64,000 nt of DNA, from contig CACOFZ010000004.1 of NCBI GenBank assembly GCA_902626605.1, positions 16,446 to 80,445 of the forward strand, given 5' to 3'. Numbering within the stretch: position 1 is the stretch's first letter; each line of letters starts with the position of its first letter. The translations under genes and the position numbers were made by a program. The stretch comes from an uncultured PS1 clade bacterium. GTDB lineage: Bacteria; Pseudomonadota; Alphaproteobacteria; MED-G09. Of this stretch, positions 30,333 to 41,083 are shown in pieces. Below the pieces are notes generated by a model. It ran no database searches. It was not told the origin of the DNA and worked only from the letters and a program-made list of their open reading frames with translations.

Positions 30333-31039
30333 TTAAAAAAATAAAAAAAAGTTTACCTTATTTAGTGATCATCTTGATTATTTTAAATTTATTTTTTTTC
30401 GTCTCAAACAATGAACAAGATAAATTTGATGAAGATAAAATTGTAAAAATTCTCTCTGAAAATAAAGATATTTTGCCAAGAATTTTAGATAAACTAGAAG
30501 TAATTGAAGAACAAAATAATAAAAAAAATATTTCTCTTTACTATGAAGATTTAATTAGAAATGAAAATCTTTTCTTAGGGAATAGAAATGGAAAAGATAT
30601 AATTATTGAATTTTTCGATTATAACTGTGGTTATTGTAAAAGAAGCTTTCCTGAAATTATGGAGCTCGTATCAGAAAATAAAAATATCAAAGTTATATTA
30701 AAAGAGCTTCCAGTTTTAGGTGAAAGCTCAATACTTGCAGCAAAAGCTTCTATAGCATCGCAGAAACAAAATAAATATTTTGAATTTCATCAGGAACTAA
30801 TCAATTTTTCTGGTCTAATATCACTTTCAGATATTAAAAAAATTTCGAAACAACTTGGAATTAACTACGAACAACTTCAAAAAGATATGAATAGTGATGA
30901 GACAATATTATTGATTAATGAAAGCTATAGACTAGCAGACCTTATAGGAGTAAGAGGAACTCCAGCATTTATTATTAATAATGATTTGATCCCTGGAGCA
31001 ATCGGAAAAAATGAAATGTTGAGATTTTTGAATAAATGA
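30308..31039 (+). CDS. DsbA-family thiol:disulfide oxidoreductase
   Basis: N-terminal TM anchor, EFFDYNCGYCKRSFP active site, GVRGTPAFIIN cis-Pro loop. Confidence 0.9.
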   Translation: MEKKMSSLIKKIKKSLPYLVIILIILNLFFFVSNNEQDKFDEDKIVKILSENKDILPRILDKLEVIEEQNNKKNISLYYEDLIRNENLFLGNRNGKDIIIEFFDYNCGYCKRSFPEIMELVSENKNIKVILKELPVLGESSILAAKASIASQKQNKYFEFHQELINFSGLISLSDIKKISKQLGINYEQLQKDMNSDETILLINESYRLADLIGVRGTPAFIINNDLIPGAIGKNEMLRFLNK

Positions 31040-31473
31040 AGAAAATTATATATATATTAAATGGTCCAAACTTAAACTTACTGGGTGAGAGGGAGCCTGA
31101 AATTTATGGCTCTGAGTCTATTGATGATATTAAAAAACTTGCTGAGCAGTTTGCTAAATCAAAAAATACAGAGATTATTTTTAAACAAACAAATCACGAA
31201 GGTGAACTTATTGAAATGATTCATGATGCTAGAAAATCAGATGGACTCATCATAAATCCTGCTGGTTATACCCATACATCTGTAGCAATATATGATGCAT
31301 TATTATCTTTGGATATCCCCATAATTGAAGTCCATATATCAAATATTTATAAAAGAGAGAAATTTAGACATTCTTCTTACGTTTCAATGGCAGCGGATAG
31401 TGTCATTAGTGGTTTTGGTATAGATGGCTATATTTTTGCATTAGAAAATATGTTAAAAAATATTAAAAATTAA
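31036..31473 (+). CDS. aroQ: 3-dehydroquinate dehydratase, type II
   Basis: LNGPNLNLLGEREPEIYG, INPAGYTHTSVA, EVHISNIYKREKFRH. Confidence 0.98.
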   Translation: MKKIIYILNGPNLNLLGEREPEIYGSESIDDIKKLAEQFAKSKNTEIIFKQTNHEGELIEMIHDARKSDGLIINPAGYTHTSVAIYDALLSLDIPIIEVHISNIYKREKFRHSSYVSMAADSVISGFGIDGYIFALENMLKNIKN

Positions 31474-31493
31474 ATATTTAAAGAGAGGTGAAT

Positions 31494-31937
31494 ATGGCTG
31501 ATTTTGATAAAGATTTAATTATTTCATTATCTAAGTTATTAGAACAAACAGGCCTTAGTGAAATAGAAATTGAAAATAAAGATGTGGGAAGAATAAAAGT
31601 TGCAAAAAATTTAATTAACCCAAATATTTTATCTTCTTCTCCGAATAACACAAATGATAATTTAGTAACTAAAGAAGAAACTAAAATTGAAAAAAAGGAT
31701 TTATCGAATGCAATAAATTCACCTATGGTAGGAACAATTTATTTAAAACCTGATCCAGAGTCTGAACCTTTTGTGAGTGAAGGCGATAAAGTAAAAAAAG
31801 GCGATACTTTGTTAATAATTGAAGCAATGAAAACTATGAACAATATTCCTGCCGATAAAGATGGGGTAATAAAAAAAGTTTTGGTTGAGAATGAACAACC
31901 AATTCAATTTGGAGACCCTCTAGTGATTATTGAATAA
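31494..31937 (+). CDS. accB: Acetyl-CoA carboxylase biotin carboxyl carrier protein
   Basis: IIEAMKTMNNIPAD biotinylation motif (EAMK); followed by accC. Confidence 0.97.
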   Translation: MADFDKDLIISLSKLLEQTGLSEIEIENKDVGRIKVAKNLINPNILSSSPNNTNDNLVTKEETKIEKKDLSNAINSPMVGTIYLKPDPESEPFVSEGDKVKKGDTLLIIEAMKTMNNIPADKDGVIKKVLVENEQPIQFGDPLVIIE

Positions 31938-31938
31938 T

Positions 31939-33282
31939 ATGTTTGAAAAAATATTAATCGCTAACAGAGGTGAAATTGCTGTAAGAGTTCTTAGAGCATG
32001 CAAGGATCTTGGAATTCAGACAGTATCGGTTTATTCTACTGCAGATAAAGATGCTATGCATGTAAAAATGGCTGATGAAAGTGTTTGTATTGGACCGCCT
32101 CAATCAAAAGAGTCTTATCTTAATATACCATCTATAATCGCCGCATGCGAAGTTTCAGGAGCAGAAGCGGTACATCCAGGATATGGTTTTTTATCTGAAA
32201 ATGCTAGCTTTGTGGAAAAATTAAGCGCACATAATATTAATTTCATTGGCCCAAAAGCTGATCATATTAAAACAATGGGTGACAAAATACTTGCTAAAAA
32301 AACAGCTGAGAAATACGGATTACCAGTAATTCCTGGATCAAATGGTGAAGTTAAAAATTATGAAGATGCAAAATCTATAGCAAAAAATATTGGTTATCCA
32401 ATTATAATAAAAGCCTCTGCAGGAGGTGGTGGAAGAGGTATGGTTGTTGTTTATAATGAAAAAGAACTTGAGGAATCAATAAAAAAAGCAAAAGCTGAAG
32501 CAGATAAGTCATTTGATAACGATACTGTTTACATAGAAAAATATCTTAAAAATCCTAAGCATATTGAAATACAAATAATTGGTGATAACTTTGGTAATAT
32601 GATCCATTTGGGTGAACGTGATTGTTCAATGCAGAGAAGAAATCAAAAATTATTAGAAGAAACACCATCTAAAATAATTGATCAAAAAACCAGAGATCAT
32701 ATTGGAAATTTAACCGTAGAAGCTCTCAAAAAAATTAAATATAGCGGCGCAGGAACTGTTGAATATTTATACGAAAATAATGAATTTTATTTCATGGAGA
32801 TGAATACAAGGCTTCAAGTTGAACATCCTGTAACCGAAGAAATAACTAAATTTGATCTCGTTAAAGAACAAATAAGAGTGGCATGTAACTCAAAACTATC
32901 AAAAAATCAGAACGAAATTAACTTCAACGGTCATTCAATTGAATGCAGAGTAAATGCTGAAGACCCTATTTCATTCATGCCAAGTCCTGGTAAAATTATT
33001 AACTTTCATGCACCTGGTGGTCCTGGTGTAAGAGTAGACTCAGGTTGTTACAGTGGAATAACAATTCCACCTTACTACGATAGCATGATAGCAAAATTAA
33101 TAATTTATGGAGAAGATAGAAATACTTGTATAGCAAGATTAGAAAGAGCTCTTGGAGAGTTTGTTGTTGAAGGAATTAAAACTACTATACCTTTCTATCA
33201 AGAAATACTTAAAGAGGAAAAGTTTCTAAACGGTAATTATGATATTCATTGGGTAGAAAATTACACGGAAAATAAAAAATAA
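31939..33282 (+). CDS. accC: Acetyl-CoA carboxylase biotin carboxylase subunit
   Basis: KILIANRGEIAVRVLRACKDLG, KASAGGGGRGM, EMNTRLQVEHPVTE. Confidence 0.98.
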   Translation: MFEKILIANRGEIAVRVLRACKDLGIQTVSVYSTADKDAMHVKMADESVCIGPPQSKESYLNIPSIIAACEVSGAEAVHPGYGFLSENASFVEKLSAHNINFIGPKADHIKTMGDKILAKKTAEKYGLPVIPGSNGEVKNYEDAKSIAKNIGYPIIIKASAGGGGRGMVVVYNEKELEESIKKAKAEADKSFDNDTVYIEKYLKNPKHIEIQIIGDNFGNMIHLGERDCSMQRRNQKLLEETPSKIIDQKTRDHIGNLTVEALKKIKYSGAGTVEYLYENNEFYFMEMNTRLQVEHPVTEEITKFDLVKEQIRVACNSKLSKNQNEINFNGHSIECRVNAEDPISFMPSPGKIINFHAPGGPGVRVDSGCYSGITIPPYYDSMIAKLIIYGEDRNTCIARLERALGEFVVEGIKTTIPFYQEILKEEKFLNGNYDIHWVENYTENKK

Positions 33283-33286
33283 TTCT

Positions 33287-33736
33287 TTATTTATTATCCT
33301 CTACAGAAAACAATGCTTCTCCAACGAGACCTATTAAATCGATTGACCCTTGAGTAAATAAAATCTCATCCCCGCTTTCTAAATATATATCATTCCCACC
33401 TGGCTCGATAGAAATATAGTTTCCTCCCAACAAACCATCGGTTGTTATTTTTGCAGAACTATCATCTGGTATTAGAATATCAGAGTTAATGGACATTAAT
33501 ACCTTAGCCTGAAAAGTTATGTTATCCAATTCTTGATTTGAAACGGTTCCAATTTTTATTCCAGACATTCTTATATCTGAGCCTAATTTAATGCCATCAA
33601 TTCTATTAAAAACAGCTGAAACATTATAGTTTTGCTCATTATTAAATCTCATTGACTGAAATCCAAAAAATAAAAAAATTATTGTAAAGATAATTACTAC
33701 TACTCCGATTAATGCTTCAAATGTATTTGATTTCAT
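33287..33736 (-). CDS. mlaD: MlaD-family (MCE domain) outer-membrane lipid asymmetry protein
   Basis: MKSNTFEALIGVVVI TM anchor; FNRIDGIKLGSDIRMSGIKIGTV MCE motif; start at 33736 gives an ATGA overlap with the upstream gene. Confidence 0.9.
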   Translation of the reverse strand: MKSNTFEALIGVVVIIFTIIFLFFGFQSMRFNNEQNYNVSAVFNRIDGIKLGSDIRMSGIKIGTVSNQELDNITFQAKVLMSINSDILIPDDSSAKITTDGLLGGNYISIEPGGNDIYLESGDEILFTQGSIDLIGLVGEALFSVEDNK

Positions 33737-34110
33737 TGCTTGCTCTCCGGTGACCAAGATTCATAAGTTTTATTGTTTTTTTTACTGGCTGAGTTTTTAG
33801 GCGTATAAAAATTTTCAGTTCCAGTATTATTCATTTCATGGTCTTTATACCATGATTTTTTATTAATTTCATCTTTAGGAATTTCATCAGTTCTAGAATG
33901 TATCCAGTCATGCCAATCAGCATTAATTTTCGAAGCATCAATTTGACCATTGTAAATTACCCAACGATTTAGACCGTTTTTTTTATTTAAATAATATTTA
34001 TTTCCGTCAGCATCAGTTCCAACAAGTCTGCCATTTAATAATGTATATATTCTTGTACCAAGTGTTTGGCTACTCCACCATGTAAAAATTTCTAAAAAAA
34101 AGTTTTTCAT
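33733..34110 (-). CDS. NADH:ubiquinone oxidoreductase subunit NDUFA12 family protein
   Basis: TWWSSQTLGTRIYTLLNGRLVGTDADGNKYY...RWVIYNG, W-H-x-W-I-H motif. Confidence 0.92.
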   Translation of the reverse strand: MKNFFLEIFTWWSSQTLGTRIYTLLNGRLVGTDADGNKYYLNKKNGLNRWVIYNGQIDASKINADWHDWIHSRTDEIPKDEINKKSWYKDHEMNNTGTENFYTPKNSASKKNNKTYESWSPESKQ

Positions 34111-34125
34111 TTTACAACATTCTTA

Positions 34126-35898
34126 TTAATCATCATCTTCGCTAATATTAATGCCCAACTCATTCAATTGTTCTTTAGATACTTTGGAGGGAGCGCCCAT
34201 AAGAATATCTTGAGCCTGTTGATTCATTGGAAAAGCAATGACTTCTCTAATATTATCTGAATCAGATAAAAGCATAACTATTCTGTCAATACCTGGTGCA
34301 ATTCCTCCATGAGGAGGTGTACCGTATTTAAAGGCGTTGTTCATAGCACCAAATCTTTTTTCTACCTCTTCTTGGTTATAACCAGCAATTTCAAAAGCTT
34401 TCAACAAAATTTCCGGTTTATGATTCCTTATTGCGCCAGAAGATAGTTCGACACCATTGCAAACGATGTCATACTGAAAAGCTTTTATGTCAAGAGGATT
34501 TAAACTCTCTAATGCATCAATGCCACCTTGAGGCATTGAAAAAGGATTGTGAGAAAAGTCTATTTTTTTATTAATTTCATCAAATTCATACATGGGAAAA
34601 TCAACAATCCAACAAAACTCAAAGCTGTTTTCATCAATTAAACCAAGATCATTGGCAATCTTATCTCTGGCGCTTGAAGCAAATGCTAAAAATGTTTTAG
34701 GGACTCCACATATAAAAAATACAGCATCATTATCATTTAAATTAAATTTATTTTTTATGGCAGAGGTTTTTTCCTCTCCTATATTCTTTGCTATTGGACC
34801 TGATCCAGCGCCACCTTTGAAAAATATATAACCAAGACCTGGTTGTCCTTCTTTAATCGCCCATGAATTCATTTTATCGCAAAAAGCTCTGGAACCGCCA
34901 TCTTTTGCAGGTATTCCCCAGACTTTTACATTATCGTCTTTTTTTATTAATTCGGAGAAAATTTTAAATCCCGACTCTTTAAAAACATCAGTAACATCTG
35001 ACATTTCTATGGGATTTCTTAAATCAGGTTTATCTGTAGCATATTTTGATATAGATTCTAAATAAGGAATACGAGGGAAAGATTTTGTAACCCTTTTTTT
35101 AGAAGAAAATTCTTCAAACAAATCTCTTAAAATTGGTTCGACTGTATTTAATACATCATCCTGTGTAACAAAACTCATTTCAATATCAAGTTGATAGAAT
35201 TCGCCAGGTGATCTATCCGCTCTAGCATCCTCATCTCTAAAACATGGAGCTATTTGAAAATACTTATCAAAACCAGAAGCCATTAAAATTTGTTTAAATT
35301 GTTGAGGGGCCTGAGGAAGTGCATAAAAACTACCTTGATGAATTCTTGAAGGAATTAAAAAATCTCTTGCACCCTCTGGGCTTGAAGCTGTCATAATTGG
35401 GGTTTGAAATTCCAAGAAATCATTTTTAATCATTTTATCTCTTATAGATTGAATTATTTGTGACCTTAAAACTATTTTACCATGAAGCGTTTCTCTTCTT
35501 AAGTCTAAAAATCTATACTTAAGCCTTATATCCTCAGGATAATCAGGTTCGCCAAAAACAGGTAAAGGTAATTCCTCTGCTTCAGATAATACCTCTAATG
35601 AATCAACATAAACTTCTATATCTCCAGTTGATAAGTTTAAATTTATTGTATCTTCATCTCTTTTAACGACTTTACCTGAAATTTTTATAACTGTTTCAGC
35701 TGTAATTTTTTCTGCTAATTCAAACGCTTTACTATCTGGATCAAAAACAAGCTGAGTTAAACCATAATGATCCCTTAAATCAATGAAAAGTAATCCGCCA
35801 TGATCTCTTTTTCTGTTAACCCAACCAGATAAATTAACATTTTTATCAACATCACTTATTCTTAATTCGCTACATTTATGAGTTCTATAATGATTCAT
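34126..35898 (-). CDS. aspS: Aspartyl-tRNA synthetase (bacterial type)
   Basis: [71 protein letters not shown]. Confidence 0.98.
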   Translation of the reverse strand: MNHYRTHKCSELRISDVDKNVNLSGWVNRKRDHGGLLFIDLRDHYGLTQLVFDPDSKAFELAEKITAETVIKISGKVVKRDEDTINLNLSTGDIEVYVDSLEVLSEAEELPLPVFGEPDYPEDIRLKYRFLDLRRETLHGKIVLRSQIIQSIRDKMIKNDFLEFQTPIMTASSPEGARDFLIPSRIHQGSFYALPQAPQQFKQILMASGFDKYFQIAPCFRDEDARADRSPGEFYQLDIEMSFVTQDDVLNTVEPILRDLFEEFSSKKRVTKSFPRIPYLESISKYATDKPDLRNPIEMSDVTDVFKESGFKIFSELIKKDDNVKVWGIPAKDGGSRAFCDKMNSWAIKEGQPGLGYIFFKGGAGSGPIAKNIGEEKTSAIKNKFNLNDNDAVFFICGVPKTFLAFASSARDKIANDLGLIDENSFEFCWIVDFPMYEFDEINKKIDFSHNPFSMPQGGIDALESLNPLDIKAFQYDIVCNGVELSSGAIRNHKPEILLKAFEIAGYNQEEVEKRFGAMNNAFKYGTPPHGGIAPGIDRIVMLLSDSDNIREVIAFPMNQQAQDILMGAPSKVSKEQLNELGINISEDDD

Positions 35899-35986
35899 TT
35901 AGTTACCTTAAAATTATTTGAGCAATAGGACAATTTAAAAGTCTTTTGTCAAGGACAAGTAAAAAAATTTAATGTATATGGTTTAA

Positions 35987-37138
35987 ATGGATTTAATAAA
36001 AACAAATGAAGAGCTTATTGAGATTTGTGAGTCAATAAGTAAAGAAAAATTTATCACAATTGATACAGAATTTATTAGAGAGAAAACTTATTGGTCTAAA
36101 TTATGTTTAATACAAATTTGTACACATGATAAAGAAATAATCATTGATCCATTAGAAAATAATATTGACTTAAAGCCATTTATTAAAATTTTAAATAAAA
36201 AATCTATTTTAAAAATCTTACACTCTGGAAGGCAAGATATTGAAATTTTTTATAAAATGTCTGGAAGGATTCCTAAGCCAATATTTGATACCCAAATAGC
36301 TGCTATGGTTTGCGGCTTTGGGGAGTCAGTAGGTTATGAAAAACTTGTTGAAAAAACTCTTAATAAGAAAATAGATAAATCATCAAGATTTTCAAATTGG
36401 GAGAAAAGACCTCTCACTAAAAAGCAATTAAAGTATGCCATAGGAGATGTAACTCATCTTTATGAAATATACCCTATATTAAATAAAGAGATAATTGAAA
36501 AAAAAAGGAAAGTTTGGTTAGAAGACGAATTAAAAATTTTACTTTCTGAAGAAACCTATGATGTAAGTCCTGAAAATGCTTACAAAAGACTAAAAATCAG
36601 AAGTTATGATATAAAAACTAGAGGCGTAACCTATCAATTGGCTTTATGGCGAGAAAAAAAAGCTCAATTAAATAATATTCCAAGAGGAAGAGTTTTAAGA
36701 GATGATGTCATTTATGAGCTAGCTTCGATAAAACCTAAATCTATTAATGAAATTAATAATATGCGGTCATTATCAAATGGGTTGAGACTTAGAGAAGAGA
36801 TTAAGGAGGAAATTATTAATAATGTTTTAATAGGTTTATCTTTAAAAGATAGAGATCTTCCAAAGTTACCAAAAAAAAGAAGTTTACCGCATGGTACAAA
36901 TAGTAGAGTTTCATTATTAAAAATTCTTTTAAATTCGGTTTCTGAAAAATATGATGTTGCTCAAAAACTTATTGCATCTACAAAGGACTTAGAAGATTTA
37001 ATTGCTGACGATAATGCAGATATAAAGACACTAAAGGGTTGGAGATATGAGTTGTTTGGAAAGAGAGCTTTAGAGTTTAAAAATGGCAAAATTGCAATAA
37101 TAATGAATAATAATAACATAGAGCTTAAGGAACTATAA
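35987..37138 (+). CDS. rnd: Ribonuclease D
   Basis: ITIDTEFIREKTYW exonuclease motif, FDTQIAAM, HRDC-like C-terminal region. Confidence 0.95.
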   Translation: MDLIKTNEELIEICESISKEKFITIDTEFIREKTYWSKLCLIQICTHDKEIIIDPLENNIDLKPFIKILNKKSILKILHSGRQDIEIFYKMSGRIPKPIFDTQIAAMVCGFGESVGYEKLVEKTLNKKIDKSSRFSNWEKRPLTKKQLKYAIGDVTHLYEIYPILNKEIIEKKRKVWLEDELKILLSEETYDVSPENAYKRLKIRSYDIKTRGVTYQLALWREKKAQLNNIPRGRVLRDDVIYELASIKPKSINEINNMRSLSNGLRLREEIKEEIINNVLIGLSLKDRDLPKLPKKRSLPHGTNSRVSLLKILLNSVSEKYDVAQKLIASTKDLEDLIADDNADIKTLKGWRYELFGKRALEFKNGKIAIIMNNNNIELKEL

Positions 37139-37142
37139 AAGC

Positions 37143-37823
37143 CTAATCTATAAGACCTTTAATTAATTTTATTGAGATTGATTTTTTCTGTGATAAAGAG
37201 ACTTTATCAATCAGTTCTATAATTTCTGAAACTCCTAAATAAGATCTCTCAATTCTCTGCATAAGAAAGTTAACTGTTTTTGGTTTTACTGAAATTTGTC
37301 GATCATTAAATAGTTTTATTATTAAAGCCTCCATTAATGTATCGTCAGGCTCTTCTATCGATGCAGTGTTCATAGCCTCTAGCCTGGAAACCAAGTCTGA
37401 CATTTTGAAGTTTAATTTTGATACTTGTAAGGAAGAAGTTAATAAAAGAGCCTTATTCAATTCTTTAGAGAGATTTATAGAGTGAAATAAAAACTCTTCC
37501 TTTTGCTTAGAATGAAAATTGTTTATATTTTCAATAATAATTACATCATTCGTATTAAAAATATCATAAATATTTTTATTTTCTGAACTTAAAAAAGACC
37601 AGTTAACTCCTTCGAGACTTTTACAAAGTACGTTTACAAGATGAGTTTTTCCACTACCTTTAGGACCAATTAAAATGCCAAGCTTGATTGACTTTTTGTA
37701 AAAATTATCAATAAAGTCTACTGCAACTTTATTTCTAACATTTACAAGAAAATCCTCTCTATTGAGAGCAGTTCTTTTTGGCATTTCAATTGTTAGTTGT
37801 ATGTTATCATTTTCAACTTTCAT
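37143..37823 (-). CDS. DnaA-related ATPase (HdaA/Hda-like), lacking the DnaA DNA-binding domain
   Basis: QLTIEMPKRTALNREDFLV, GPKGSGKTHLV Walker A, length 226 aa. Confidence 0.82.
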   Translation of the reverse strand: MKVENDNIQLTIEMPKRTALNREDFLVNVRNKVAVDFIDNFYKKSIKLGILIGPKGSGKTHLVNVLCKSLEGVNWSFLSSENKNIYDIFNTNDVIIIENINNFHSKQKEEFLFHSINLSKELNKALLLTSSLQVSKLNFKMSDLVSRLEAMNTASIEEPDDTLMEALIIKLFNDRQISVKPKTVNFLMQRIERSYLGVSEIIELIDKVSLSQKKSISIKLIKGLID

Positions 37824-38382
37824 GATTTTCTCTCGTTGAGATTATGCCAATATTTTTCAACCATAATACCAAGTAAATACTCCATGATAATGATGTAAAA
37901 AATCCAATAATATAAGAAAAATAAGGAATTATTATGATTTCAAGTATGCTTAAATTGATAAAGTTTGATAAATTTAATAAAATTAAACCGATATATAAAA
38001 TTTGAAGGAATGTATTAAGTTTGCTTGAAAAAATTGGTTCAATTTTTAAATCACTTTCCATGAGCCAAGAAATAATTACAGCACCCAAGATTGCCAAATC
38101 TCTAGATACTATTAAGATCAAAAGCCATAATGGTATTATTCCAATAAATCCTAAAATTAATATTGAAGAAACAATTAATATTTTATCCGCTAATGGATCT
38201 AAATAACTACCAAGAACAGTTATTTGATTAAATTTTTTTGCAATAAAACCATCAATCGCGTCAGAAAGACCACTTACAATAAAAAAAATAAAACTTGTTT
38301 TATAATAACCTGATAGAATTAACCAAACAATAAAAGGTGTAAAAAGCAGTCTTACAATAGTTATAATATTAGCAAAATTCAT
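37813..38382 (-). CDS. CDP-alcohol phosphatidyltransferase family protein
   Basis: DG-x2-AR-like signature SDAIDGFIAKKFNQITVLGSYLDPLADK; multiple TM segments. Confidence 0.92.
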   Translation of the reverse strand: MNFANIITIVRLLFTPFIVWLILSGYYKTSFIFFIVSGLSDAIDGFIAKKFNQITVLGSYLDPLADKILIVSSILILGFIGIIPLWLLILIVSRDLAILGAVIISWLMESDLKIEPIFSSKLNTFLQILYIGLILLNLSNFINLSILEIIIIPYFSYIIGFFTSLSWSIYLVLWLKNIGIISTRENHES

Positions 38383-38436
38383 TAAATTAACCTTATTTAA
38401 TTATATTAATGATATATTTATTAATATGTAATAAAA

Positions 38437-39561
38437 ATGACTCAAGTCATTAAAAATCATAACAATGGGGCTGAGGCATTGAAAAAACAAAAAAATACCA
38501 AAGATCATAGTAAAAAAATAACTTATGCTTCATCAGGTGTTAATATTGAAAAAGCTAATGATCTTATAGAAGAAATTAAGCCTATAATAAAAAAGACTCA
38601 GAGACTTGGTGCAGATGGAACTATTGGAGGTTTTGGCGGAGTTTTTGATATAGGGCTTTTAAATTATAATGATCCTCTACTTATCTCATCAACTGATGGT
38701 GTAGGAACAAAATTATTGCTTGCAATCGAGAATAACTATTACGAATATATAGGAATTGATCTCGTTGCTATGTGCGTAAATGATTTAATTGTGCAGGGAG
38801 CAGAACCACTTTATTTTTTAGATTACTTTGCAACAGGGCAACTATCAAATTCAACTGCTAAAAAAATTATCAAAAGTGTTGCAGAAGGATGTATTCAGGC
38901 TAATTGTGCTCTTATTGGTGGTGAGACGGCAGAAATGCCAGGTTTGTATGAAAAAGGGCATTTTGATTTAGCAGGATTTTCTGTAGGCTTAGTTGAAAGA
39001 AATAAATTACTACCAAAAAGTAATATTGAAAAAGGTGATTTACTGATTGGCCTTCCGTCAAATGGTCTTCATTCTAATGGTTACTCTCTAGTAAGGAATA
39101 TAATAGACCAAAAAAATATAAATATTACCCTACCAATGCCAGATAATAGTAAAAAAACAATTGCAGAAACTCTTTTGGAGCCAACAAAAATTTATGTGAA
39201 ACTTATTCTTGATTTACTTAAAAGCTCAGATCAAATTAAAGCTATCTCAAATATAACTGGCGGTGGAATTACAGAAAATTTGCCTAGAATATTTGAGAAC
39301 GAAACTATTGGAGCTAAGGTAAACTTGTCATCCTGGTTGAGGCCATCAATATTTAACTGGCTTCAGGAATTAGGAAATATTGACGAGGAAGAAATGCTTA
39401 AAACCCTTAACTGTGGTATAGGTATGATTTTAGTGATAAATCAAAGAGATGTTAAAAAAATATCCAAATTTTTAGAAAAGAAAAATGAAGATTTTTATAT
39501 CATTGGTGAAATTGTAGAAAGTCAAACAGATAGCCCTAAGATCATTTATCATAGAGATTAA
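38437..39561 (+). CDS. purM: Phosphoribosylformylglycinamidine cyclo-ligase
   Basis: TIGGFGGVFDIG, STDGVGTKLLLA, GGETAEMPGLY. Confidence 0.98.
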   Translation: MTQVIKNHNNGAEALKKQKNTKDHSKKITYASSGVNIEKANDLIEEIKPIIKKTQRLGADGTIGGFGGVFDIGLLNYNDPLLISSTDGVGTKLLLAIENNYYEYIGIDLVAMCVNDLIVQGAEPLYFLDYFATGQLSNSTAKKIIKSVAEGCIQANCALIGGETAEMPGLYEKGHFDLAGFSVGLVERNKLLPKSNIEKGDLLIGLPSNGLHSNGYSLVRNIIDQKNINITLPMPDNSKKTIAETLLEPTKIYVKLILDLLKSSDQIKAISNITGGGITENLPRIFENETIGAKVNLSSWLRPSIFNWLQELGNIDEEEMLKTLNCGIGMILVINQRDVKKISKFLEKKNEDFYIIGEIVESQTDSPKIIYHRD

Positions 39562-39562
39562 A

Positions 39563-40195
39563 ATGAAAATTGGAATATTAATATCTGGTGGTGGTTCAAA
39601 TATGATTAAGCTTATAGAGTCATGTCAAAATAATAAAAATGCTTCAATAAATATTGTTATATCCAATAATCCTGATGCGCGAGGTATTGAGTTTGCAAAA
39701 TCAAAAAATATAAAAACAAAAATAATTAATCATAAAGAATTTACGGAAAGGGAAGATTTTGATCATCAGGTTAATAATGTTTTAATTGAAAATAAAATAG
39801 ATTTCTTATGTAATGCTGGTTTTATGAGAATACACGGAGAAAAGTTTGTTGAAAAATGGTTCAATAAACATCTTAATATTCACCCCGCACTTCTTCCGTC
39901 ATTTAAAGGCTTAAATACACATGAAAGAGCAATTAAGTCAGGAGTTAAATTTGCCGGTTGTACTGTTCATTTAGTAAGATCAGGTGTTGATGAGGGACCT
40001 ATCATAGGTCAAGCTATAACATCAGTTGATGCTAATGATGATAAAGAGTCTTTAGCAAAAAAAGTTCTTAAGCTAGAACACAAACTCTACCCAAAATGCT
40101 TAAAATTGTTTACAGATAACTTGGTTAAAGTTAAAAATGATGAAGTTATTTTTTCAGAAAAAGCAATTAAAATTTTAGACGAATTTAAAATATAA
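39563..40195 (+). CDS. purN: Phosphoribosylglycinamide formyltransferase
   Basis: GILISGGGSNM, LNIHPALLPSFKG, GCTVHLVRSGVDEGPIIGQ. Confidence 0.98.
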   Translation: MKIGILISGGGSNMIKLIESCQNNKNASINIVISNNPDARGIEFAKSKNIKTKIINHKEFTEREDFDHQVNNVLIENKIDFLCNAGFMRIHGEKFVEKWFNKHLNIHPALLPSFKGLNTHERAIKSGVKFAGCTVHLVRSGVDEGPIIGQAITSVDANDDKESLAKKVLKLEHKLYPKCLKLFTDNLVKVKNDEVIFSEKAIKILDEFKI

Positions 40196-40196
40196 T

Positions 40197-40619
40197 TTAT
40201 GGGCAAATTTCTTCATCTTTAAAGAAAAAATTAATTTCATTTATAGCATTTTCCTCAGAGTCAGAACCATGAACAGAATTTGCTTCTATTGACAAACCTA
40301 TTTCAGCTCTAATTGTGCCCTGTTCAGCTTCCTGAGGATTTGTTGCACCCATTGTATCTCTATTAAGCTTAACAGCATTTTCACCCTCTAAAACCTGAAC
40401 TACAACTGGCCCAGACATCATAAAATTAACTAAATCATTATAAAATGGTCTATCTTTATGAACAGAATAAAAACCCTCAGCTTGTTCTTGAGATAGTTTG
40501 ATTCTTTTTTGAGCAATAATTCTCAATCCACTGCCCTCAAGCATTTGATTAATCTTGCCAGTAACATCTCTTTTTGTAGCGTCTGGTTTAATTATTGATA
40601 GTGTTCTTTGAATGGCCAT
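40197..40619 (-). CDS. ndk: Nucleoside diphosphate kinase
   Basis: [31 protein letters not shown] active site. Confidence 0.99.
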   Translation of the reverse strand: MAIQRTLSIIKPDATKRDVTGKINQMLEGSGLRIIAQKRIKLSQEQAEGFYSVHKDRPFYNDLVNFMMSGPVVVQVLEGENAVKLNRDTMGATNPQEAEQGTIRAEIGLSIEANSVHGSDSEENAINEINFFFKDEEICP

Positions 40620-40630
40620 AATATTCTCCC

Positions 40631-41080
40631 TTAATTAGAATTAATCCATTTACCATTTGTATTCTGTTCAAAAGATTTTAAAACATGCTGTGACTGATCA
40701 ATATTTTTTTTATAATTGTCAAATTGATCTAGTAATTTTAAATTTTGCTCATTGAAAATATATATACACCTTTGCCATGAGTTTATATTTTTAACTAATA
40801 AACCATCAATTGAAAAAATAACATCTGAGTCATTAGGATTTTCTTCTTTACAGGTCAAGTAAACTCTATGAAATTCAGGATTTTTATCATTTTGGCTACC
40901 GTGAGGTATAAATGATATATCTTTATATGACCATAAAAAATCATTAACCTCCTCCATTCTTTCAATATTGTCTAGAAGAACGACTGAATTCCAATCATTA
41001 TCAATTGATTTTTCAATTAGACTGGCAAGAAATATTTCACTACTTGAATTTTTAAGTTTGTAAAAAAAAATTTCAGACAA
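40631..41080 (-). CDS. holC: DNA polymerase III chi subunit
   Basis: [13 protein letters not shown]...[13 protein letters not shown] chi-family motif; pepA-holC-ndk order. Confidence 0.85.
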   Translation of the reverse strand: MSEIFFYKLKNSSSEIFLASLIEKSIDNDWNSVVLLDNIERMEEVNDFLWSYKDISFIPHGSQNDKNPEFHRVYLTCKEENPNDSDVIFSIDGLLVKNINSWQRCIYIFNEQNLKLLDQFDNYKKNIDQSQHVLKSFEQNTNGKWINSN

Positions 41081-41083
41081 AAT

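Noticed and set aside
33733-34110. NDUFA12-like protein as evidence of horizontal transfer from mitochondria
   Set aside because: NDUFA12 homologues are an established accessory of alphaproteobacterial complex I; vertical inheritance is the simpler explanation.
35947-35959. TTGTC-AAG-GACAA inverted repeat in the aspS-rnd divergent region as an operator
   Set aside because: Short repeat in an AT-rich promoter region with no second copy noted; too weak to assign a regulator.
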